Assembly (NCBI GenBank): GCA_002254765.1
Contig: NJDV01000011.1
Span: 1-10,275, forward strand
Length of the DNA: 10,275 nt
Origin: Thermoplasmatales archaeon ex4484_36
GTDB taxonomy: Archaea; Thermoplasmatota; Penumbrarchaeia; Penumbrarchaeales; EX4484-36
Reading direction: 5' to 3'
Below are positions 1 through 7,900 of this stretch, one piece after another; within the stretch, counting starts at the first letter, position 1; every line of letters starts with the position of its first letter. The notes beneath the pieces were generated by a model. That model saw only the letters and a program-made list of their open reading frames with translations. It was not told where the DNA came from and did not search any database. Both the position numbers and the translations under genes were made by a program.

Positions 1-56
1 ACCTTCTCCACCAGAGGTTCTACCATTCTGTCACCTTTTTCCGCCAGAGGCGGTTC
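1..56. repeat. imperfect direct repeat, two copies
   Basis: On the plus strand, 1-21 (ACCTTCTCCACCAGAGGTTCT) recurs at 32-56 with a 3-base insertion and a few changes, mostly at codon third positions of the minus-strand frame. In that frame both copies read as E-P-(P)-L-(A/V)-E-K, so this may be an N-terminal peptide repeat. The second copy also contains the small palindrome CCGCC-AGA-GGCGG. A third copy may lie outside the window. Confidence 0.45.
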
Positions 57-74
57 TGCGTATTCCAATGCCAT
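1..74 (-). CDS. 5' end of an unidentified minus-strand gene (partial)
   Basis: Read on the minus strand from the ATG at 74-72, the frame is open to the window edge and gives MALEYAEPPLAEKGDR followed by MVEPLVEK. Only about 24 codons are visible, so no family can be assigned. A second in-frame ATG at 26-24 has better signals: AGGTGA (plus positions 31-36) lies 4 nt upstream, and a TATA-like box at 73-80 sits where it would start transcription near position 50. The true protein may therefore begin with MVEPLVEK, with the longer start being untranslated leader. The gene is divergent from the proteasome cluster and would share the intergenic region with it. The existence of a gene is inferred from the open frame, the ribosome-binding match and the promoter-like box; all of this is modest evidence. 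Confidence 0.4.
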   Translation of the reverse strand, partial: MALEYAEPPLAEKGDRMVEPLVEK

Positions 75-80
75 ATATAA
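73..80 (-). promoter_or_regulatory. TATA-box candidate for the minus-strand gene
   Basis: The minus strand reads TTATATAT here. It lies about 50 nt before the ATG at 26-24, with a predicted start site near 50 and an AGGTGA ribosome site between them. If the gene instead starts at the ATG at 74, this box would be too close, and the TATA-like AATTTATATT (plus 129-138 region) would be the better candidate. Confidence 0.35.
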
Positions 81-165
81 CGATTGTGAGGCCCGCCGGG
101 TGGGAACGGTTGTGTATGAGAGGGAAGGAATATAAATTTTGAGGTCTACCTCTCTCTGACCAACA

Positions 166-178
166 TATATTTTTATAC
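166..178 (+). promoter_or_regulatory. TATA-box candidate for the proteasome cluster
   Basis: An AT-rich block, ATATATTTTTATAC, stands out from GC-rich surroundings and matches the archaeal TATA element. A start site about 25 nt downstream (near 200) would leave a leader of roughly 30 nt before the ATG at 232. It is the only strong promoter-like block before the three-gene cluster. A second AT-rich block at 129-140 could serve either strand. Confidence 0.5.
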
Positions 179-231
179 AAAATGCTTCATACCTCAGAAG
201 GCTATGACCCTGCCTCCGGAGCGTGCTTGAG

Positions 232-933
232 ATGAACCAGCAGGAAGATATGGACCCCAGAAGGCTTAAGAAGGCAGAGAAGCTCTACAAGAAATACTAC
301 CTCAAAAAGTATAAGAAGGGCAAGATCAGCAGAGAGGAGCTGAGGGCGGTCCTATCCCCGTATAGGGAGGAGCTTGCCTATCTAGGGCTCATAAAAGGTG
401 AGAGGAAGGAGGAGAGAAAGCCCGCCGAAGCTCCGTCCGTCGCTCCCGGGGCAGGAGAAGCCGCCGCTGTGGAGGTCTCCTCAGGGGTGAAGGAAGCTAT
501 CATACTTTCAACTCCGGAGATGGGGCCAGAGGATGCCCTGCCCGTTGAAGAGATAGAGAAGAGGGTGGATGCCTTGGAGGAGGAGAGGCTCTCCCGCATA
601 AGAGAGCTCTACCGCCAAAAGTACGGGGAGGAGCTTGAGCTCCCCGAGGAGATTGAGAGGAGAAAGAGGGAGCTGTGGGCTCTGAGGGAGGAAGTGGGGG
701 AGGGGGAGAGAGCCCCTGCACCAGAGAGGGTGGAGGGGGGCCCGGAGGTGGCGGAGGTGAGAGAGAGGAAGAGCTTCTGGTCGCTCACCAACTTCACTCT
801 GCTCTCTTCAGGAAAGAGTGGTGTGGTTAGGCTGGTTCTCCTTATAGTAGACATCTTCCTGTGGGTCCTTCTTATCATCCCAAGAATAATAATGTTCCCC
901 GTGCTTTATATCCTGAGGAGGAGGAAGAGGTGA
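232..933 (+). CDS. charged protein with C-terminal membrane anchor, unknown function
   Basis: I do not recognise this family. The 233-residue product has three visible parts. Residues 1-60 are a Lys/Arg/Tyr-rich segment that looks helical and carries LYKKYYLKKYKKGKISREEL. Residues 60-105 are an Ala/Pro/Glu-rich, probably disordered linker. Residues 110-160 are a second charged helical segment with RIRELYRQKYGEELEL; it resembles the first and may be an old duplication. From about residue 198 the sequence is strongly hydrophobic, one long helix or a hairpin, and it ends in RRRKR, as expected for a tail anchor with cytoplasmic positive charge. There is no N-terminal signal. I chose the ATG at 232 because GGAG (218-221) lies 10 nt upstream; the GTG at 223 is possible but leaves only 1 nt. 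It stops 6 nt before psmA and is probably co-transcribed with it, which suggests (inference) a role near proteasome or membrane protein turnover. Confidence 0.8.
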   Translation: MNQQEDMDPRRLKKAEKLYKKYYLKKYKKGKISREELRAVLSPYREELAYLGLIKGERKEERKPAEAPSVAPGAGEAAAVEVSSGVKEAIILSTPEMGPEDALPVEEIEKRVDALEEERLSRIRELYRQKYGEELELPEEIERRKRELWALREEVGEGERAPAPERVEGGPEVAEVRERKSFWSLTNFTLLSSGKSGVVRLVLLIVDIFLWVLLIIPRIIMFPVLYILRRRKR

Positions 934-934
934 T
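927..934 (+). promoter_or_regulatory. strong ribosome binding site for psmA
   Basis: GAGGTGAT is a full match to the archaeal anti-Shine-Dalgarno sequence. It sits 5 nt before the GTG at 940 and overlaps the TGA stop (931-933) of the upstream gene. This decides the GTG start and implies translational coupling. Confidence 0.75.
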
Positions 935-939
935 GTGGG

Positions 940-1617
940 GTGTTCTCAAAGGATGATTACGACATAACCCCCACGGTCTACTCTCCGGACGGGAGGATCT
1001 TTCAGGTGGAGTACGCTAGGGAGGCCATAAAGAGGGGAGCTCTTGGGATTGGCGTGAGGAGCCCGGAGTGGGTTGTTCTGGCCTCCTTAAGGCCGGAGGA
1101 GGGCAGGCTCATAGAAAAGGAGTATGTGAAGAAACAGTACTTCATAACCCGCCGCATTGTGGCCATAACCTCTGGACTCATAGCAGATGGAAGAATACTT
1201 GTTGACATACTGAGGGAGAGGGCGCAGGAGGAGTGGCTCACTTACGGGGAGGAGGCCACTATAAGCTCCCTGGTGAAGTGGCTATGCAGAATCTGTGAGT
1301 TGTATACCCGTTTTGAGGGCATAAGGCCCTTCGGGGCCGCCCTTCTTATAGGAGGCTTTGATGCCACGGGACCCCACCTCTACGACGTGGACCCCTCCGG
1401 TGTGGGTAGGGAGGTGAAGGCCTGGGCCATAGGACGGGGCTCGGAGGAGGTCCTTCCGGAGCTGGAAAAGATAGACATGCAGAAGCTTAAAGAAGACATA
1501 AGAAAGATCTTCAAGATGGTCTATGAAAAGGGTGTGGTTGATGTTATAGTACTGAGTAAGGAGGGGGTCATATCTCAAGAAGAGATAAGGTTCTCCGGAG
1601 GCAGGAAGGAGGGGTAG
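940..1617 (+). CDS. psmA: proteasome alpha subunit (20S core particle)
   Basis: The product is a 225-residue outer-ring subunit of the archaeal 20S proteasome, the cytoplasmic protein-degrading barrel. The N-terminal alpha signature is clear: YDITPTVYSPDGRIFQVEY then AREAIKRGALGIGV, the segment that forms the gate and the first helix. Other conserved blocks are RLIEKEYVKK (whose last lysine aligns with the pocket lysine that binds C-terminal tails of regulatory ATPases), AITSGLIADGRILVD, EGIRPFGAALLIGGFD and DPSGVGREVKAWAIG. As expected for an alpha subunit, it lacks the catalytic N-terminal threonine of beta subunits. It is somewhat shorter than the usual 235-260 residues because the C-terminus ends soon after VDVIVLSKEGVISQEEIRF. 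The GTG start is fixed by the GAGGTGAT site. No beta subunit or proteasomal ATPase is in the window, so those must lie elsewhere. Confidence 0.96.
   Translation: MFSKDDYDITPTVYSPDGRIFQVEYAREAIKRGALGIGVRSPEWVVLASLRPEEGRLIEKEYVKKQYFITRRIVAITSGLIADGRILVDILRERAQEEWLTYGEEATISSLVKWLCRICELYTRFEGIRPFGAALLIGGFDATGPHLYDVDPSGVGREVKAWAIGRGSEEVLPELEKIDMQKLKEDIRKIFKMVYEKGVVDVIVLSKEGVISQEEIRFSGGRKEG
1608..1614 (+). promoter_or_regulatory. ribosome binding site for the MazG-like gene
   Basis: GGAGGGG lies 5 nt before the TTG at 1620 and inside the last codons of psmA. It supports the TTG start and coupling to psmA. Confidence 0.6.
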
Positions 1618-1619
1618 AG

Positions 1620-1919
1620 TTGAGGGGGTTCCAGAAAGAGGTGCACCAGTTCATCACCGAGACTGAGGAGGGGTACTGGAAGCCACTTGCCATGTTCGCT
1701 GCGCTTGTGGAGGAGGTGGGGGAGCTGGGCAGGTGTATCAATGCCGCTGAGGGGGTAAAGGGGCTAAAAGAGAGGAAGGAGAAGGATACCCGGGAGGAAC
1801 TGAAGGAGGAGCTGGGAGACGTTCTCTTTGCCCTTGCCTGCATAGCGAACTACTACGGGGTTGATCTTGAGAGGGAGGTTTTAAGGAGCATTGATAAATA
1901 CAGAGGCAGGACTTTCTAA
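1620..1919 (+). CDS. MazG-like nucleotide pyrophosphohydrolase
   Basis: The 99-residue product is an all-alpha NTP pyrophosphatase of the MazG/dUTPase superfamily. These enzymes hydrolyse nucleoside triphosphates (often damaged or non-canonical ones) to the monophosphate and pyrophosphate in the cytoplasm. The metal-binding pattern is visible: ALVEEVGELGR (around residues 29-39), then after a charged loop EELKEELGDVLFALACIANY (about 61-80), giving the family's ExxE...ExxD acidic set. The size suits a single-domain MazG protein rather than the two-domain bacterial form. The C-terminal SIDKYRGRTF is like the short tail of other archaeal members. It starts 2 nt after the psmA stop with a TTG codon and is probably the last gene of the transcript. 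The exact substrate cannot be read from the sequence. Confidence 0.88.
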   Translation: MRGFQKEVHQFITETEEGYWKPLAMFAALVEEVGELGRCINAAEGVKGLKERKEKDTREELKEELGDVLFALACIANYYGVDLEREVLRSIDKYRGRTF

Positions 1920-4900
1920 TTTTTATGTATATTATGACTTTTCTCCGTCAGAGACGCTGCCTGAGACGCACTCCATCTCAAAGGCACCCTGGCCAATGAT
2001 AGGCGGGGGTGTGAGGCACACCGGGAGGAGCCCTCACGACACCTCCCACGTTGATGGCTCCCTCATTCGCCAGCCTACAAACATAAACGCCGCAGTTACA
2101 CCAGCCATCATAGATGGGGATGGAACGGTTTACATCGGTGCGAACCAGTGGATCGTGGCCTTCACCCTGGATGGAAGGGAGAGGTGGCGCTATCCGGACA
2201 TGTTTGACACCACCAATGGGCTGATTAGAACCGTTCCCGCTGTAAGCAGTGAGGGGTACATCTACTACGGTATGGACGTCTACAACACCACCACATGGGA
2301 GGACACCTATTACTTCTGCGCCGTGGACACCTCTGGAAACCCCAAGTGGAAGGTTGAGGTCCCCGGGACAGTGAGGTCCTCGCCTGCGGTGGGCGCTGAT
2401 GGTACAGTCTACTTCGGCTGTGGGGGGGGTGGCGAACCGGGTGGCGGCGGCTTCTTCGCATTCACACCTCAAGGGGTTGAGAAGTGGAACATATCTGGGG
2501 TTGTGGTGGGATATTCCTCCCCGGCCATTGATGCGGGTGGAACGATATACTTCGGCGACTGGTCCGGTAAACTCTACGCGGTAAAGCCGGATGGAAGTGT
2601 GAGATGGAGCTATCAGGGCTCAGGTCCTGTTGGATCCCCCAGCATCGGGGATGATGGAACGATATACGTGGGGGTGGGGAGCAGCCTCTGTGCCTTCACC
2701 CCGGGGGGAGTGCTGAAGTGGTCCATTTCCACCTTTGAAGCCACTCTGGCACCGCCTGCAATAGGCTCTGACGGAACCATTTACGCTGAAACCTCCGGAA
2801 TGGCTCTTATGGCGGTGAGCCCTGGGGGGAGTAAAAAATGGGAGATAGGTTTGAGCGAATGGGCCGGACACTGGTACTCCCCGGCAATAGGGCTTGATGG
2901 CACCATATACGTAGCCTCCGGTGACATGTTCCTGAGAGCCTACAATCCGGATGGTTCCCTCAAGTGGAGGACGCCCTACACGGGAAAATCTGTGAGCATA
3001 GGTCCTGATGGAAACCTATATCTCACCTCTGATTCCCTCGGCCTTTTAACAATTGGGGGGAGGTGGGGTCCTCAGGAGACAACGAAGACACCCTGGCCCC
3101 TTGGAAAGGGGAACCTGAACCGCACCAGTATGAGCGAGTACAGGACGGGGGGGATACTGAACGGCATCAAGTGGACACATCGCCTCTCAGGGAGCATCAA
3201 GGCCTCTCCAACCGTGGGGGAACTGGGGCAGCTCTACGTCGGAACGGAGGCGGGCACTCTTTACTGCTTAAGCCCCACGGGAGAGGAGATCTGGAACTAC
3301 AGGACCGGCGGTGCAATCCACTCCTCCGCCCTTATGGGGAGGAGCGGGGCCGTATACGTAGGGTGCGATGACGGAAAGCTCTACGCCTTAAAGGACCTCG
3401 GGAGGAGTGTGAAACTCCTCTGGACCTACTCCACCGGTGGGGCCATCAAGACATCTCCGGCGCTGAGGAACGGGATAATATACTTCGGTTCAGACGATGG
3501 ATACGTGTACGCCCTCCTTGAGAACGGAGATCTGCTCTGGAGGGTGAGAACAGGGGGGAGTGTCTCCTCCTCCCCGGCGTTCTTAGGCGATGTCCTCTAC
3601 GTCGGTTCCTCTGACGGCAAACTCTACGCCGTTGAGAGCAGGTGCTACACCTATAGTTTGCTGTGGAGTTACGACGCCTCCTCTCCAATAACCACCGCCC
3701 CGGCCACCCATGGGGGCAGTATATACTTCACCACTCAGAGCGGGTACCTCTACGCTGTGAACGCAAGCGGAAGCCTCCTCTGGCGCAGATTCCTTACTCA
3801 GGCGCCGGTGACCTCCCCTGCGGTTGGACCGAAGGGGGACGTCTACGTCGGCTCAACAGACAGACACCTCTTCTCCGTGGCCAGCGATGGTGGGCTGAAC
3901 TGGGACTACCGCGCCTCCACCCCAATCTACTCCTCCCCCACCGTCAGCGCCGACGGTGTCATATACTTCGGAGGCTACGACTGGCGCCTCTACTCCCTGA
4001 GTCCCAGGGGCTATTACAGGTGGAGGCTGACAACCTCCGGGTGGATCAAATCCTCGCCCATCATAGGTGATGGGAACACCATATACGTGGGGAACGACAG
4101 GGGGGACGTGGTTGCGGTGGGTGGGGGTGGATTCAGGATCAGCAGGCTGAACCCCTACACCTATCAGTTTGATGCAACATCTGTGCCGACGCTCCCGGGG
4201 GGAGCGGACAGAAAGGGGTGCACGTACACCTGGGACTTTGACTACTCCCCCACCAGGGGAGCCACGTGGGATGTGAGCGGGGAGTACTCAGTGGGGGCCA
4301 AGGTGTCGTGGGAGTACGATAGTGTGGGGGAGAAGGTGGTGATGCTTCAGGTCTCCTATGAGAGGACGCGGTGCATCTACATTCAGACGGTCTCGCCCAC
4401 CGCCCCTCCCCACTACCTCTACGCCAGCTGGGACGGGTATTTCCTAAAGTACAGCAGCTCTGATACCGGTGTTAAGCCCCTAAGAAACACCTACGTTCTC
4501 AAGGCGAGGAAGGGCGATTTCAGCCAGGTCTCCTTTGAGTTCTCCGGCAGTACAGCCTATGACTACTATCCGGAGGATGTGGGGGGCGGCTGGGAGATAT
4601 GGACCGCCTCCTTTGACGTTAACGAGGGCTCTGTAGGAGAGTCCGTCAGGGTTCTGGGTTATACCGCATCAAAGTTCGTTCTGGATGAGGGGATCAATGC
4701 GAAGATCGTCTACACGCCCCCCTGGTTCACCGCCCTTCTTAAGCACTCCACGGTCAGTGTGGACAACCTGGACGATCAGAGCGGGTGGAAGATGAGCATA
4801 TCCGCCCCACCCATGGGGCTTGAAAACCGGTTGACCGCCTACATGACCTCATTCCAGAGATACTTCGGCGGAACGTACAGCTTTCAGAACCTTCACAGGC

Positions 4901-7900
4901 CCCTCACAGTGACCATAGAGGGGGAGTACATAGGAAGAGGGATCGCGATAAAACTTCTCAGCGCCAGCGGTGGGACGGAGGTGCATCTGGCAAAAAAGAA
5001 CTCCTCAACCTTCCACGTGGGTGCCACCATAACAGCATACCTGAGGATAAGCCCCAAGGGGCTGAGCTTGGAGGGGCACCTGACGCTCACAGGGTATGCA
5101 GGGAAGAGCATGGACATACCCATATTCTTCAGCGGTGTGAAGGGCCTAGCGGAGGTGGGGCTGACCGGGGGAATCACCGGCGGCTTCCAGATCAGCTTCA
5201 CCATAGGAAGGCTTCTCTGGTCCTCCCGGGGGACCTCCTTCACCCTTGCACCCCCGCAGAACATCAAGGTTGGAATGTGGATATACGCATTTCTGGCAGC
5301 CTACGGCAAGATCCTCTGGGGTTTTGTGAAGGCTGAGGCGGGGATAACACTCTCCGGGGGGATTAACATTGCAATCCCCTCCCTCAGCAAGGAGGGCTGG
5401 ATCTCGGGAAGCTTCTACTACGAGCTCTCACTTCTCTGGGGCCTGTGGAAGATGAGGTCTGAGAAGCCCGTCTACTCCTACTACTGGTGGGGGCTCTCAA
5501 CCGCTCTGGGTGATGCTATAACGGAGGAGGGGATCTACACTGACCTCCTCTGCCTCCAGGACTGGGAGCTCCCGGAGGGGATAAGGGGTTGGGGGGACCC
5601 CCTCCTGCTCTCCTACGGGGTTATGGAGAACTCAAACCCCAAGGTGCTCTATCTGAACAGCTCAACTGCACTTGCGGTCTGGGCCGACGCCTTCACCACC
5701 GCAGATGGATTTCAGACGGACCTCTGCTGGTCCATATACAGGAACGGAAGCTGGGGGGAGGTTGAGAGGAGGGCCACCAACTCATCGTGTGAATACAGCC
5801 CCACATTGAGGGTCCTTGATAGGGGGGGTAAAAGAGCGGTTGTGATGAACTACCTCTCCGTCTCCGCCGGGGTTGACCCCTCTGTGAACAGAAGTACGTT
5901 CTACAGCATGAACAGAGTTGGAGCGGCGATCTTTGACGGGAGTGGGTGGAACTGGACACCCTGGAGCTGGTCTCCAACCTCAGGGACAGTAAATACAATA
6001 TCCACCTCCTCAACCCTGGATAAGCTCTACCTAACGTGCACCGTTGATTCAGACCCCGACCCACTTCAAGATGGGGCGGGAAGTGTCTTCCTCATTGTAG
6101 GTACCTGGAACGGTAGTGGGATTGTGTGGAGCGGAGCAAGGAGCGTGGTTTCTGCAGACAGCACCCTGGACCTCAATTCCACACCGACTTCGGCCTTCAC
6201 CCCATCCGGGGCGGGCGGCGTTCTCATCTCAAGGCGCCTTCCAGGACCGCTGAACGAAACCTGCCTCTACGCAACCCAGAACGCCACCTCAGGGTCCTTC
6301 ACCTCCTTAACCCTCCAGAGCAGCCCCCTGCGGCTGGACTTCCCCACAGTAATATGCGCCTCAGGGAACCTCATCTCCTCCTGGGTTGAGAACGGCACCG
6401 CCATCATGAACAGGATTGTCACCCCCTCCGGAACCCCACCCGCATCGTGGACCCTCTCAGGAACTGCACTAGTGCACGAGGACAGCGTCATATCATCCCT
6501 CCTCCCCCTGTTCAACTCAACCTCCTCCCTCTACCTCTATCAGGCGGGGGAGAACTCTCTGATCAAGGTGATAGAGAAATCCGGCGGTGTATGGGGGAGG
6601 GAGAGATCACTTTCGGATGAGGGGGTCTACTCCCCGGGGCAGCTGGCAGCGGACGGCGGGGAGGTGATCTTCGTTGAGAACACTCCCTTAAGTGAGTGGC
6701 AGGCGGTCCGATACTCCTTTGACGTTGTGGAGGGCGGCAGGGTGGTGGACATAAGCGGGGAGGGGAGGAACGGGGCGCTTGTAGGGAACGCTACCATATC
6801 CGAGCACAACGCGACGGAGTTCTCCCACCTTGGTGGTGAATATGGGAGGTACCTCCATCTGAACGGAAGCCAGTACGTTGTGGTTGGAGGCAACCTCACC
6901 CTTGACAACTTCACTGCCACCATCTGGCTCCGAGTGAACTCAACCAGCCAGAACTTCCCCGTGGTTGAGGGGAGGAACTCATTCGGTCTTCTGATTGAAG
7001 GAGGAAGGTTCAAGGTGTACCTTCAGAGGGAGAGCGGCAGGTTTGAGAGGTCCTTATGCACTGTAAGAGGAGGTATCTGGACGTTTGTAGCTCTGAGGGT
7101 CTCCCCATCACTCCTCAACGTGACCGTAAAGCCCCTTGACTCTCCCCCATCCTATTTCCAGTTCTCCCTCACCCCCTCCCCCCTTCAACCCACAACCTCA
7201 CCCATAAGGATAGGCGGTTTCCCGGGGGACGTGGACGAGTTCAGGCTCTTCACCCACTACCTCCCCAAGGTCGTCCTGGACAGGATACTATTCTCACCAT
7301 TCTCAATACTGGGGTACGTGAGGGGTATCTACGTTCAGAGGATCCCCGCCTACGCCGACTTCACTGTGAGCCCTGAGAGGGTGAGAACCTCCACAGAAGC
7401 TCTCTTAACTGCGGATGCAGGGGGGCTGCTCTGCAGCTGGGACTTCGGGGACGGCGAGACCGCCGAAGGGAGCACGGTGGCCCACACCTTTGTAAGGGCG
7501 GGTTATCTCACTGTGACTCTGACAGCAAGGGACCCCGCCTCAGGCACTCCCACACAGGTGAAGAAGATCATATACGTTGAGGACGACACACCCCCCATCT
7601 TCTCAGGTCTCAAGGAGGCCACCGCAGGAAGCAGGTGCGTCCACCTTTCCTGGGATAGGGCCTCTGATGCAACGGAGCCTGTTACCTACTGGGTGTTCAT
7701 GAAGGAGGGGGGCAGATACCACTACACATCACCTGTTGTGGTGACGGAGGAGAACCGAACAGTCGTTGAAGCTCTTAAGCCGGGCCAGCAGTACACCTTC
7801 TTAGTCTGGGCGTACGACGTGAATGGAAGGAGCGATAGAAACTGGGTGGAGAGGAGCGCCACACCCTACGACGCTGACCCTCCTCAGTTCGCCGGGCTAA

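Noticed and set aside
204..230. Eight-codon open frame just before the membrane-protein gene (possible leader peptide)
   Set aside because: It begins at the ATG at 204, very near the predicted transcription start, has no ribosome site, and its peptide shows no regulatory pattern.
1978..2472. 164-residue minus-strand open frame
   Set aside because: It lies entirely antisense to well-supported propeller blades. Its sequence has no domain character, and the GC-rich, strand-skewed DNA makes long empty frames common.
3063..4070. Alternative-frame plus and minus open frames inside propeller 2
   Set aside because: The products are Arg/Pro/Gly-rich out-of-frame readings of repeated blades, while the main frame gives regular propeller repeats throughout.
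1984..4146. Tandem 117-120 nt repeats as a CRISPR-like or minisatellite array
   Set aside because: The periodicity follows protein blades in frame, with changes mostly at third codon positions. There are no constant repeats with unique spacers.
1984..4146. Propellers as a PQQ-dependent dehydrogenase
   Set aside because: I see only the structural blade pattern, not the cofactor and calcium-binding residues or cysteine pair of true quinoproteins, and the rest of the protein is adhesin-like.
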